From assembly GCA_004524515.1 (NCBI GenBank), contig SDNV01000002.1:1-64000 (forward strand): 64,000 nt of DNA, in the 5' to 3' direction. The notes under the pieces are model-generated. The model made no database searches. It was given only the letters and a program-made list of their open reading frames with translations, and was not told where the DNA came from. Shown here piece by piece: positions 45,526-55,426 of this stretch. This stretch comes from Promethearchaeota archaeon (GTDB lineage: Archaea; Asgardarchaeota; Lokiarchaeia; Sigynarchaeales; SOKP01). The number at the start of each line of letters is the position of its first letter. Within the stretch, counting starts at the first letter, position 1. The translations under genes were made by a program, and so were the position numbers.

Positions 45526-46773
45526 ATGAGTGATAAAATATACGTGTATAGTGTTGGAATGACGAAATTTGGTAAATTTCTTGATAAAAGTATTAAGAAG
45601 TTGACAGGCGAAGTCCTTAAATCCCTCAAAAATGATGGTGAGATTGACTTTAATGAAATAGAGGCTGCCTGGTTTTCCAATTCTTCGTGGGGCATGTATC
45701 AGTTTCAGCACAGTATTAGAGGGCAGGTGGCACTTTCTGCAAATAAGATTGATAAAATACCCATAATAAACGTAGAAAATGCATGTGCTAGTGGAAGTAC
45801 TGCGTTTCATGGAGCATGGATGGCCATCAAGTCTGGTCTCTATGATTGTGTCTTAGCTATTGGTGCAGAAAAAATTTACCAAGAAGATCGGAAAAAAATG
45901 ATGGGGGGATTTATCACATACACTGATGTGGAAAAAACACGAAATCTTATGGAACAACTAAAAAAAATGGCTGAGAAACAGAAAGCTAAGAAAGCTAAAG
46001 AAGGAGAAACTGAAGAAAAAAAAGGAAAAAAGGGCGGACATTCTGCGTTCATGGATCTCTATGCGATGGCCGCCCGCAATCATATGAAAAAATATGGAAC
46101 TACGAAACGGCAACTTGCAGTCGTAGCCGCAAAGAATCATAACAATTCCACTTTAAATCCACTTGCTCAGTACACTTTCCCTATGACTGTTGAGGAGGTT
46201 ATGGAGGATTATGAAGTTTCATATCCCCTCACAAGGTCAATGTGCGCACCTGTCGGTGATGGAGCGGCGGCAGCAATTTTATGCTCGGAAAAATTCTTAA
46301 AAGAGCATCGAACGGACAGAGCAGCTTTAATTAGAGCATCCGTTTTAAAGTCTGGATCATGGAGAGCCGACGATATTGCGGGACGAGCTTCAGAAACGGT
46401 CTATAAAATGGCAAACATTAGTCCTCAAGATATAAACGTTGCTGAAGTTCATGATGCTACTGCCTTTGGTGAGATCCATCAGATAGAACAGATGGGATTC
46501 TGCCCCATAGGGCAAGGAGGTCCATTTACGGAGAGTGGGGCAACGGCTCTTGATGGGAAAATTCCCGTTAATCCCAGTGGAGGCTTACTTTCTAGAGGTC
46601 ATCCTATAGGCGCCTCAGGATTAGCACAGATCTATGAATTAATCATTCAACTACGTGGAGAAGCTGAAGAAAGACAAGTCAAAAATCCGAGATTTGCATT
46701 AGCAGAAAATGGTGGCGGAAATATAGGATTTGGAGAAGCCGCACTCTGTGTCCATATTTTAGAAAAAATCTAA
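45526..46773 (+). CDS. thiolase-family protein with lysine-rich insertion
   Basis: 415 residues from ATG 45526; the frame opens earlier at a TTG but MSDKIYVYSVGMTKFG is the natural start. The catalytic Cys is in VENACASGSTAF, His in VHDATAFGEI, and the last motif SRGHPIGASGLAQI carries Arg instead of the usual Cys in the SCGHP position. An insertion of about 40 residues rich in Lys and Glu (KMAEKQKAKKAKEG and on) precedes the AARNHMKKYG helix. The enzyme may be a thiolase or a non-cleaving relative. No DUF35 gene is adjacent to this copy. Confidence 0.87.
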   Translation: MSDKIYVYSVGMTKFGKFLDKSIKKLTGEVLKSLKNDGEIDFNEIEAAWFSNSSWGMYQFQHSIRGQVALSANKIDKIPIINVENACASGSTAFHGAWMAIKSGLYDCVLAIGAEKIYQEDRKKMMGGFITYTDVEKTRNLMEQLKKMAEKQKAKKAKEGETEEKKGKKGGHSAFMDLYAMAARNHMKKYGTTKRQLAVVAAKNHNNSTLNPLAQYTFPMTVEEVMEDYEVSYPLTRSMCAPVGDGAAAAILCSEKFLKEHRTDRAALIRASVLKSGSWRADDIAGRASETVYKMANISPQDINVAEVHDATAFGEIHQIEQMGFCPIGQGGPFTESGATALDGKIPVNPSGGLLSRGHPIGASGLAQIYELIIQLRGEAEERQVKNPRFALAENGGGNIGFGEAALCVHILEKI

Positions 46774-46981
46774 ATTTTCTTTTTTATAAAAAAAGATCAA
46801 TTTTCGCTATTTTTTTAAGCTAAATTCTTTTTTAAGAACACTCTTTCCCTTTATTATAAGTATTATTCCAACAAAACAATAACCTTTTTATATGAAGAAA
46901 TTCAAATAGATTTTACTTGGAAAATTTTTTATTACTCCCATAAATTACGGTCGTAAAAATAGATCGTCAATAAATTTTGTT

Positions 46982-48838
46982 ATGAGAAGAGCTAAAGGTA
47001 AAATTACACGAAAAAAATCAGGAAGTGGGGGATATGAAAGTATCTGGATCTATATCCCGAGTAAAATTGCGAAAGATAGTACTTTTCCTTTTTCAACGTA
47101 TGAAGACGTGAACGTGGAGATAATTGACGATAAATTAATGATAACTAAGAGAGACGAGTTATTTGATATTATTGAAAATTATGGGGTGGAAAATGCTACT
47201 ATTGCAAAACTATTACGCAAAAAAGCAGCGAAAAATCAAGATAAACCATTTCTCTTTTATAAAGATCAATCCTATACGTATGAAGAATTAAATAATAATT
47301 CTAACAGAATTGCTCGAGGAATTCTCAAATTAATTAAGAGGCCAAGGTCCAAAATAGTAAAAAGAATCAAGATTTCTATTATGCTACCCAATTGTCCGGA
47401 ATATATCTTCTGTATGTTTGGAATAGCAAAAGCGGGAAGTGCGTTTATAACAATAAATCCAAACTTTAGCTATGATGTCTTAGAGTATATTTTAAAGAAC
47501 AGCAATACTCAAGTATTAATCTTGGATTACATTTACTTAGAAGAATTCAAGAAGATAAGTCCAAATCTTCCCACGATTAATAAAGTAATTATTCATAATG
47601 CTCCTAAAGATTTTGAGTTCAATGAGAAACTGATAGATTTTCAAGAAATTTTTACTTCTAACATAAAAAATCCAAAAGTTATAGCGAAACACTGGCACAC
47701 GATGCAAATTAATTATACTTCTGGCAGTACCGGAAAACCTAAAGGGGTGTTATACCGAAATCATTTTGTATTGACCGGTATTAACATTGGAAAAGAGTTA
47801 GAAGAGATTGGATTTAAACCGTCCGATAAACTGTATTGCCCTCTTCCATTATATCATGCTTCTTCCTTATATTGGGGCATATTACCCGCTTTATTTTATG
47901 ACGCTTCTGTTGTTATTGCTGAACATTTTAATCCAATATGGTTTTGGAAAGACATTAAAAGACATAACCCCGTAGGCATATTATATTTTGGAGCCTATTT
48001 AGCAGAATTACTATATAGTCCGCCAAGTAAAACGGATAGAAGTCATAGCATTAAATGGGCATTCGGTTGTGGAGCATCAAACGAGCTTTGGGAAAAATTT
48101 GAAAATAGATTTGGTATTACAATTTATGAATTATGGACCCTTGCGGAAGCTATTGGAATTACTTTAAATAAAGTGGGGTCTAAAGGAGGAAAAATTGGTT
48201 CAGTAGGGAAAGTTCTTAGCGGATATGAATTAAGAATTGTCGATTCAAAAGGTAATATCCAATCCCCTGGTCCAGAAAATGTAGGGGAGATTTTATCAAG
48301 AAGTATATTACCAATGGCATGGGAATATTATAAGCTATCAGTAGATACCTTAAGAAAGGATCGTAGAGACAGATGGGTTCATACCGGCGATTATGGTTAT
48401 AAAGATAATGACGGTTATCTATATTACGTTGGAAATAAAGCAGATATAATATATAAAAATGAAGAACAGATATTTGCAAGACAAATTGAAAGAATTGCAA
48501 ATAATCACCCAGAGGTTTTAGAATCCGCTGCGTTTGGGGTGCCAAGTAAAAAACAAGGCAAAGAGTATATAAAAATTTGTGTATTATTAAAGGAAGGGAG
48601 TGATCTCTCATATGAAAATTTATATAATTATTTGATTCAGAATATGGCTTTTTACATGGTGCCTCGATATATAGAATTCAAAGAAAATTTACCAAAATCC
48701 AGCAATTTAATGATTCAAAAATTTATTTTAAAAAAAGAATGGGAGTTAAATGAAATAAAGAAAATGACTTGGGATTCCAAATTAAAAGATATTATCCCTA
48801 TAAAAAAGAAAGATAATAAATTAGAGGTTTTTGATTAA
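46982..48838 (+). CDS. acyl-CoA ligase with AbrB-like N-terminal domain
   Basis: 618 residues, longer than the other ligases. The first 55 residues (GKITRKKSGSGGYESIWIYIPSK, then DVNVEIIDDKLMITK) follow the SpoVT/AbrB swapped-hairpin pattern of DNA-binding regulators, including IPSK and a final L-M-I-T-K strand. From about residue 70 the AMP-forming ligase begins: NYTSGSTGKPKGVLY is the phosphate loop, LWTLAEAIGI replaces the usual adenine motif YGxTE, and HTGDYGYKDNDGYLYYVGN is the hinge. The fusion could be an enzyme that also regulates transcription. Substrate unknown. The N-terminal fold call is from pattern only. Confidence 0.78.
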   Translation: MRRAKGKITRKKSGSGGYESIWIYIPSKIAKDSTFPFSTYEDVNVEIIDDKLMITKRDELFDIIENYGVENATIAKLLRKKAAKNQDKPFLFYKDQSYTYEELNNNSNRIARGILKLIKRPRSKIVKRIKISIMLPNCPEYIFCMFGIAKAGSAFITINPNFSYDVLEYILKNSNTQVLILDYIYLEEFKKISPNLPTINKVIIHNAPKDFEFNEKLIDFQEIFTSNIKNPKVIAKHWHTMQINYTSGSTGKPKGVLYRNHFVLTGINIGKELEEIGFKPSDKLYCPLPLYHASSLYWGILPALFYDASVVIAEHFNPIWFWKDIKRHNPVGILYFGAYLAELLYSPPSKTDRSHSIKWAFGCGASNELWEKFENRFGITIYELWTLAEAIGITLNKVGSKGGKIGSVGKVLSGYELRIVDSKGNIQSPGPENVGEILSRSILPMAWEYYKLSVDTLRKDRRDRWVHTGDYGYKDNDGYLYYVGNKADIIYKNEEQIFARQIERIANNHPEVLESAAFGVPSKKQGKEYIKICVLLKEGSDLSYENLYNYLIQNMAFYMVPRYIEFKENLPKSSNLMIQKFILKKEWELNEIKKMTWDSKLKDIIPIKKKDNKLEVFD

Positions 48839-48908
48839 AAATAAATAGATTTGTAGGGAATTAAATTTAAATAGCATTAAGATAATATAAAAAAAATGGT
48901 GAAAATTG

Positions 48909-50444
48909 TTGTCAAAAATTAAAGAAATATATCATGAAATTGAAAAAGTAGTAGGAGTGGACTATATTACTGATAAGGATTTCATGAAAGCTGCCTATTC
49001 TCGAAATGTTGACCCCTCATTTCCTGATCGTTGGGCTGACGTGATTGTCCGTCCTGAAACTCCGGAAGAAGTGTCTGAAATTGTAAAAATCGCTAATAAA
49101 TATAAAATTCATATAGTACCCAGAGGGGGTGGTGCGGATTTAGTCGGAGGTTCCGTGACGGAAGGAGGGATCTTATTAGATCTTACCAGAATGGACAAGA
49201 TTATTGAAATAAACTATGAGGATTATTATTGTATTGTAGAATGTGGAGTAACATGGGGTAAATTACTTTCAAAATTACATCCCACTGGGTATACTACGGG
49301 AGTAATTGGCCCAGGAAGTGGGTATGCTGCCACTATTGGGGGTGGACTTTCAAATAGCACGGCAGGAGGGGGCTCAACCAAATATGGATTAGTCCCTGAC
49401 ATCTGTTTAGGGGTAGAAGTTGTCCTACCAAACGCTCAAGGGACTATTATAAAAACGGGAGCAGCTGCAAATAAATATGCAACTCCTTTCTGTAGATATG
49501 GTGTTGCTCCAGATTTTACAGGTTTATTCATGGGAGACGTGGGTACGCTTGGCATTAAAACGAAGGCTTATCTTAGAATATTTCCAGATCCTCCACATAA
49601 AAGGCAACTCAGTTATATCTTTAAAAAAAATGATTTTCAAAAGGTATTTGAATTCGCACATAAAATTCGGAATGAGGTAAATGATGGATTGAGAGATTTA
49701 TCTGCATTACCACTCATGGTAGTTCAGCTATTAGCAGGTAATGTTGAAGTTAAACCTGCTAAACGTCCAAGATTAAAAGGTCCCGTTATGCAGGTATTAT
49801 TAGAAGCCTCTGATCCACGGATCCTTGATGTGTATACAGAAAAAGTTAATGAAATTATGTTAAAAGATGATCATAGTCGTCCTTTTGAATGGAGTGAAGT
49901 CGATCCTAGCTTGGAAACAAAAAAGGAATGGAGTTGGGATTTAAAGCAGACATTTAATTATTTTCAGAGATACATCTCCGTTGCTCCTCCTAAAGTCTCT
50001 TGTACTACGTGCCATAAAATTCCTATATCTATTCTGCCAAGAATATCGAAGCAAGCTCAAGAGTTTGATAGTCAACATCGTGATGAATTTCCACCAGGAG
50101 CTATGTCATTTTGGTCTACGATAGTCTATTTTTTACCTAATGGAAATTGTGTACTTGTAGGGGGATTTAACGCTGATAATATCGATGAGGTAAGGGATAT
50201 TTCAATGAATCTATGGCATAAAAAATTAAGATATCAAGTTCGTTATGGTGGAGTGCACTATTGGTTAGGGGAGGCTATTTCACAATCCATATTGGAAGCT
50301 GATGCTTACACTCCCGAATTTGTGCAGTTTTTTAGGGACATAAAAAGGACAGTGGATCCCGAATTCTTGCTAAGTCCGAATAAATTCCATATGTATAGTT
50401 ATGACTATGACTATACAAAACACTTAGTAAAAGATGAAGAGTAA
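48909..50444 (+). CDS. FAD-linked oxidase (GlcD-like), copy 2
   Basis: About 511 residues, clearly a duplicate of the first oxidase: IVRPETPEEVSEIVKIANKY, PRGGGADLVGGSVTEGG, GGGLSNSTAGGGSTKYG and CTTCHKIPIS. Start codon is TTG at 48909 (or the TTG just before), six bases after GGTGA (48898-48902). It is followed by copy 3 and then by the iron-sulfur protein, so the three genes probably form one transcription unit. Copies 2 and 3 are closer to each other in the first half than to copy 1. Confidence 0.85.
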   Translation: MSKIKEIYHEIEKVVGVDYITDKDFMKAAYSRNVDPSFPDRWADVIVRPETPEEVSEIVKIANKYKIHIVPRGGGADLVGGSVTEGGILLDLTRMDKIIEINYEDYYCIVECGVTWGKLLSKLHPTGYTTGVIGPGSGYAATIGGGLSNSTAGGGSTKYGLVPDICLGVEVVLPNAQGTIIKTGAAANKYATPFCRYGVAPDFTGLFMGDVGTLGIKTKAYLRIFPDPPHKRQLSYIFKKNDFQKVFEFAHKIRNEVNDGLRDLSALPLMVVQLLAGNVEVKPAKRPRLKGPVMQVLLEASDPRILDVYTEKVNEIMLKDDHSRPFEWSEVDPSLETKKEWSWDLKQTFNYFQRYISVAPPKVSCTTCHKIPISILPRISKQAQEFDSQHRDEFPPGAMSFWSTIVYFLPNGNCVLVGGFNADNIDEVRDISMNLWHKKLRYQVRYGGVHYWLGEAISQSILEADAYTPEFVQFFRDIKRTVDPEFLLSPNKFHMYSYDYDYTKHLVKDEE

Positions 50445-50514
50445 ATATTAATATTAAATAAAAAGAAAACAAATAAAATTATCAGATCTAATTTAAAAAA
50501 AAAGGTGATATACA

Positions 50515-52050
50515 ATATCAAAAGTTAAAGACGCGTATAAAGAAATTGAAGAAGCTATTGGCTCCGATTTCATTTCGGATAAGGATTTCATGAAAGCTGC
50601 ATATTCTCGAAATGTAGATCCTGCCTTTCCGGACCGCTGGGCCGATATTATTGTCCGTCCTGAAACTCCGGAAGAAGTGTCGGAAATTGTAAAAGTCGCT
50701 AATAAATATAAAATCCACATGGTACCACGAGGCGGAGGAGCAGATTTAGTCGGAGGGGCAGTGTCCGAGGGAGGAATTCTCATAGATCTTACCAGAATGG
50801 ATAAGATTTTAGAAGTAAACTATGATGACTATTATTGTATTGTAGAATGTGGAGTCACGTGGGGAAAAATCCTTTCTGAACTACTTCCAAAAGGGTATAC
50901 TACTGGTGTAACTGGCCCAGGATCTGGTTTTTCGGCAACTATAGGTGGAGGTCTTTCAAATAGCACCGCCGGAGGTGGCTCAACTAAGTATGGTTTAGTC
51001 CCAGACATCTGTCTTGGGGTCGAAGTTGTCCTACCAAATCCTCAAGGAACAATTGTTAAAACAGGTGCCGCCGCAAACAGATATGCCACTCCTTTTTGCA
51101 GATACGGAGTTGCCCCCGATTTTACAGGATTATTCATGGGAGATGTAGGTACGCTTGGTATCAAAACGAAAGCTTATCTTAGAATTTTTGCTGATCCCCC
51201 ATTAAAAAAATCAATGATGTTTCTTTTTAAGAAGAATGATTGGCAAAAAGTATTTGAAGTGACCCATAGAGTTCGAAAAGAAATTAGCGATGGCCTTTTA
51301 GGTTTAGCTTATGCACCTGTAATGATCGTGCAGATGATGGCGTCCCGCGCACAAGAGAAACCTGCCAAGAGACTTAGAATAAAGGGTCCACTTGGTGTTA
51401 TTTCATTAGAAGCAACAGATCAGAGAATTCTAGATGTGTATGTTGAGAAAGCAACTGAAATTTTCACGAAAGATGAAGTAGCCCAGCAAGTTACATATGC
51501 CGACTTTGATCCAAGCATAAAAGTACCAGAAAAGTGGGAGTATAATTTAAAGGGATCTTTCAATTATTTTCAACCTTTAATTTCAGTTGCCCCACCATTC
51601 ATAACATGTACCACTTGTCACAAAGTACCCATTTCGGGAATGGATGAATTATCGAAAAAAGCGCAAGCTTTTGATGGTAAACATAGTGGAGAGTTTCCAG
51701 AGGGTTCCATGTCATTCTGGGCCGGATTGGTTTATTTTCTACCAAATGGCAATTGTGTCTTTGTAGGTGGTTTCAATGCAAAAAATATCGAAAGTCAGCG
51801 TGAAATTGCAATGAAACTATGGCATAAAAAATTAAGGGCTCAGGTAAGATATGGGGGAATCCACTATTGGTTGGGAGAAGCAATTTCACAATCAATTTTA
51901 GAAGCTGATGCGTATACTCCAGAATTTATGCAATTCTTTAAGGATGTAAAAAAAACGGTAGATCCACATTTCCTATTAAGCCCTAACAAATTCCACTTAC
52001 ACTCTTATGAGGATGATTATACCAAATATCTAGCAAAAGATGAAGAATAA
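50515..52050 (+). CDS. FAD-linked oxidase (GlcD-like), copy 3, apparent ATA start
   Basis: About 511 residues if it starts at ATA 50515, six bases after GGTGA (50504-50508). The frame has a TGA at 50506-50508 and no ATG, GTG or TTG before KVKDAYKEIEEAIG, which matches the start of copy 1. The first ATG (50590) would remove 25 conserved residues. The body has IVRPETPEEVSEIVKVANKY, PRGGGADLVGGAVSEGG and CTTCHKVPIS. It lies between copy 2 and the HdrD-like gene. Confidence 0.85.
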   Translation: MSKVKDAYKEIEEAIGSDFISDKDFMKAAYSRNVDPAFPDRWADIIVRPETPEEVSEIVKVANKYKIHMVPRGGGADLVGGAVSEGGILIDLTRMDKILEVNYDDYYCIVECGVTWGKILSELLPKGYTTGVTGPGSGFSATIGGGLSNSTAGGGSTKYGLVPDICLGVEVVLPNPQGTIVKTGAAANRYATPFCRYGVAPDFTGLFMGDVGTLGIKTKAYLRIFADPPLKKSMMFLFKKNDWQKVFEVTHRVRKEISDGLLGLAYAPVMIVQMMASRAQEKPAKRLRIKGPLGVISLEATDQRILDVYVEKATEIFTKDEVAQQVTYADFDPSIKVPEKWEYNLKGSFNYFQPLISVAPPFITCTTCHKVPISGMDELSKKAQAFDGKHSGEFPEGSMSFWAGLVYFLPNGNCVFVGGFNAKNIESQREIAMKLWHKKLRAQVRYGGIHYWLGEAISQSILEADAYTPEFMQFFKDVKKTVDPHFLLSPNKFHLHSYEDDYTKYLAKDEE

Positions 52051-52103
52051 AATAAAATATTTTTTAATAATAACAAATAAAAATTTAAATAATGTGAAAA
52101 AAA

Positions 52104-53330
52104 ATGACCGAATTTGATCCAAAAGAAAAATATAAGCATTTCGCCAAAATAGGTGATATGCTCCTCCAATGTATCGGATGTGGAGATTGTAGAGAAGCAA
52201 CAGATTATACTGAAGATCCACCAAAATGGGGCGTCTGTGTCGCAAGAGAAAATACGCCAGGATTTGAGCCTTTTTTTGGAAGAGGTAAAATGCAAATCAT
52301 CCGTTCTCTCTGGCAGGGTAAATTAAATCTAAGTAAAGATATGGCAGAAGTGATTTTTCAATGTCCAACCTGTAATGCCTGTGCTGAAACATGTGCTTAT
52401 GATATGGATAATGCTGCAATTTATGAAGCTTTAAGAGCGGAATTAGTGGATGCAGGTTGTGGTTTAGAAGCCCATGTTCCAATGAATAAAGCAATGGTTG
52501 AATTATTAAATCCCTATCAGCGAGATAATAAGCAGAAAGCGGAATGGATTAAAAAACTTGATTTTAAGGTAAAAGATGCTACTGCAGAGACTGCGGAATA
52601 TCTATATTATGTGGGATGTACTGCGAGTTTAACTCCGGAGATTGAGACTGTAGCAATCAATACAGCAAAAGTTCTTAAGAAATTAGGAGTAGATTTTTCA
52701 GTATTAGGAGAGCAAGAAGTTTGTTGTGGTAGTGTTGCTAAAAGAACAGGAGATCTTAATGCTTTTAACTTTGTGGCTAATAAAAATTATGAACTGTTTA
52801 AAAAGAGTGGCGTAAAAAAGATTATAACCAGCTGTGCGGGTTGTTATCGAACTCTAAAAACGGATTATACCGATTATCTGGAAGATTTAGGGATTGAAGT
52901 TCTTCATACTATCGAATTAGTACGTAATATTATAAATGAAAAAAATATCCAACTAAAAAATTTAGGAATAACGGCGACTTATCATGATCCTTGCCATACG
53001 GGAAGAAATGCTGGAATGAAAGAGGGAGTCAATCCTCTTTATGAAGAACCACGAGACTTACTTGGTAAAATAGCTAATATTAACGAGATGAAGACAATTA
53101 AACAAAATACTAAATGCTGTGGAGCGGGAGGAGGAGTAAAGAAAGGTTTTCCTGAGCTTGCATTAAAGATTGCTGTAGCTAGAATTCAGGAAGCCGAAGA
53201 AACGGGAGCAGAAATTATTGTGAGTATTTGTCCGTTCTGTTATCGAAACCTATTTGATGCGATTAATGCATCTGGTTCGAAACTTAAAATGGTTGATCTA
53301 ATGGAGCTATTGGATCAAGCATTGACATAA
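52104..53330 (+). CDS. HdrD/GlcF-like iron-sulfur electron transfer protein
   Basis: 408 residues. The N-terminus has two cluster motifs, CIGCGDC (followed by a separate Cys) and CPTCNACAETC. Two CCG domains follow, CCGSVAKRTGD with SCAGC and CCGAGGGVKKG with CPFC. This is the layout of GlcF, LldE-like and HdrD/HdrB-type subunits, which take electrons from a flavin subunit. It starts 53 bases after the third FAD oxidase, which supports an oxidase-iron-sulfur complex. The acceptor might be a quinone, a heterodisulfide or a ferredoxin; the sequence does not say. Confidence 0.9.
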   Translation: MTEFDPKEKYKHFAKIGDMLLQCIGCGDCREATDYTEDPPKWGVCVARENTPGFEPFFGRGKMQIIRSLWQGKLNLSKDMAEVIFQCPTCNACAETCAYDMDNAAIYEALRAELVDAGCGLEAHVPMNKAMVELLNPYQRDNKQKAEWIKKLDFKVKDATAETAEYLYYVGCTASLTPEIETVAINTAKVLKKLGVDFSVLGEQEVCCGSVAKRTGDLNAFNFVANKNYELFKKSGVKKIITSCAGCYRTLKTDYTDYLEDLGIEVLHTIELVRNIINEKNIQLKNLGITATYHDPCHTGRNAGMKEGVNPLYEEPRDLLGKIANINEMKTIKQNTKCCGAGGGVKKGFPELALKIAVARIQEAEETGAEIIVSICPFCYRNLFDAINASGSKLKMVDLMELLDQALT

Positions 53331-53391
53331 AAATTTTTTTTTTCATTTTTTTATATTAATTTTAATTTAATATCAAAGGTGAAGTTTAGAA

Positions 53392-55377
53392 ATGCCAAAA
53401 TTAAGTGATCCTATAACTATTAGAGGAATGGAAATTAAAAACAGGATTGCATTTCCACCAATGCTTTCCATGTCGTCTGATGCAAACGGAGCCCCCTCTG
53501 AAAAATCTTTTAATGTATATACTACAAAAGCTCGTGGAGGAGCAGGAATGATTACCTATGAAGCTGTAAGTGTAGAACCAGAAATTCTAAGTGCGCAAAA
53601 TGTAAGTGCGAACATTGGAAAAGATGCAAATATTCCAGCATATAAAAGAGTTACCGATGAAGTGCACAAATACGGGGCTAAAATTGGAATGCAATTGGCC
53701 GATGGGGGTCTGATTGGGTTTGTTTTAGCTTCATTGTTCGGTTTTGAAATAGAGCCAAGAGGCCCCTCCACTGTGGATTTATTACATTTAACTTCTGCTT
53801 ATGAAGTTATGGTTCCATCCTGGCCTGATACCTTAAAACAGACTGGAGCCATCTGTAAAGAAATGACTGTCGAGGATATTACTAGAGTGGAAGATCTTTT
53901 TGCTGCCGGAGCAAAAAGGGCAATTCAAGCAGGATTTGATTTTATTGAAATCCATTCTGCTCATGCGACTTTACATTCTGCTTTTTTGGCCCCCTACTCT
54001 AACGTGAGAACCGATAAATATGGAGGATCTACAGAAAAAAGGTGTACTTTTCTATTAGAAACCATGGAAAAAATTAGAAAAAGTATTGGGGATACACCTC
54101 CGCTATTTGTTAGAATATCTGCTGATGAATTGCTCCCTGATGGATTGAAAATTGAAGAGACAAAAAAAATTGCTAAAATAATAGAAAATGCGGGAGTAGA
54201 TTGCATCGATGTGAGTATTGGTAATATGATTAGAAATCCTAAAGGTATTCAAATCCCTACATATTTTGAACATGGTGCTTTCATACCCTTTGCAGAGGAA
54301 ATTAAAAAGGTTGTTAATGTTCCCGTTATTGGAGTGGGAAGAATCGTCGATCCTAAAATGGCAGATCAATTCATCCAACAAGGAAAAGCAGATATTATCT
54401 ATATGGGACGTCAATTGATTTGTGATGCTGACACTCCTAATAAATACTTTAACGGGCAACTTGATGAGATTAAATATTGCATGGGATGTTTACAAGGATG
54501 TTCAACAACCTGTGTATATGACGCTTATAGTGGTCAAAATTATCAAGAAATTAGTCCATCAACCGATATGAAGAAGATTGTTATATTGGGAGCTGGAATT
54601 GCTGGAATGGAAGCCGCTAGAATAGCAAAACTGCGAGGTCATGAGGTGGAAATATTTGAAAAATCCGATAAAGTGGGCGGATTAATCCCTCTTTTAGCAA
54701 AGGAATATAAAAAAGAAGAATTCATGAATATTGTAAATTATTTAAAAACCCAGTTAAAGAAATTAAATGTACCTATACACCTCAATAAAGAATTATCTAA
54801 AGAAGAAATAATAGAATTAAACCCAGATATTTTAGTTTTAGCAACAGGTACCGAGGCAACAGTTCCGAAGAGTCTAGAAGGCAAACCAAATGTTTTGACT
54901 CAGGATGAAGCAATTTTAAAAAGTAAACCTATCGGGAAAAATCTCGTGGTGTGGGGTCTGGGCGCATATTGGAGAGGTGGACCAGAAACTGCTATAACTT
55001 TGAGAGAACAGGGATATAATGTGAAAGCTTTGATGGGATCCAATACTGTTGTGGCAAGCGAAATGTTAATAGCAACGGGTAGAAGACTTTGGATACTTGA
55101 ATATTTGCGAGATAATAAAATCTCTGTATATACGAAAGCGAAGCTTTTGGATGTTACGGAAAAGGGTGTAAAGTTTCTGGATGAAAATAAAACAGAACAA
55201 TTTATTGAAGCTGATACTTTAGTATATTGTGGATCTCGAATAACAAAAGCTAAAAAGTTGAAAAAAGAATTGGAACAAGTTGCACCTAAAATTCAGCTTA
55301 TTGGAGATTGTAAAAGACCTCGAGATATTGCAGAAGCAATGAATGATGCTCAAACCTTTGCAAGAAAATTAAAGTAA
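53392..55377 (+). CDS. old-yellow-enzyme/FadH-like NAD(P)H oxidoreductase
   Basis: 661 residues in two parts. Residues 1-370 are an FMN TIM barrel (IAFPPMLSMSSDANG, EIHSAHATLHSAFLAPYSN and YGGSTEKR). From about 390 there is an FAD/NAD(P) domain (IVILGAGIAGMEAARIAKLRG) like 2,4-dienoyl-CoA reductase and enoate reductases. The cluster region reads YCMGCLQGCSTTC, with the fourth Cys much closer than in the bacterial enzyme. It should reduce a C=C bond of an acyl-CoA or a related compound. It has a GGTGA ribosome site and follows the HdrD-like gene by 61 bases, which include a T-run. Confidence 0.88.
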   Translation: MPKLSDPITIRGMEIKNRIAFPPMLSMSSDANGAPSEKSFNVYTTKARGGAGMITYEAVSVEPEILSAQNVSANIGKDANIPAYKRVTDEVHKYGAKIGMQLADGGLIGFVLASLFGFEIEPRGPSTVDLLHLTSAYEVMVPSWPDTLKQTGAICKEMTVEDITRVEDLFAAGAKRAIQAGFDFIEIHSAHATLHSAFLAPYSNVRTDKYGGSTEKRCTFLLETMEKIRKSIGDTPPLFVRISADELLPDGLKIEETKKIAKIIENAGVDCIDVSIGNMIRNPKGIQIPTYFEHGAFIPFAEEIKKVVNVPVIGVGRIVDPKMADQFIQQGKADIIYMGRQLICDADTPNKYFNGQLDEIKYCMGCLQGCSTTCVYDAYSGQNYQEISPSTDMKKIVILGAGIAGMEAARIAKLRGHEVEIFEKSDKVGGLIPLLAKEYKKEEFMNIVNYLKTQLKKLNVPIHLNKELSKEEIIELNPDILVLATGTEATVPKSLEGKPNVLTQDEAILKSKPIGKNLVVWGLGAYWRGGPETAITLREQGYNVKALMGSNTVVASEMLIATGRRLWILEYLRDNKISVYTKAKLLDVTEKGVKFLDENKTEQFIEADTLVYCGSRITKAKKLKKELEQVAPKIQLIGDCKRPRDIAEAMNDAQTFARKLK

Positions 55378-55426
55378 AAATGGTTTAAAATTTATATAAT
55401 TGAATTTTTAAAAATTAGGGATACAA

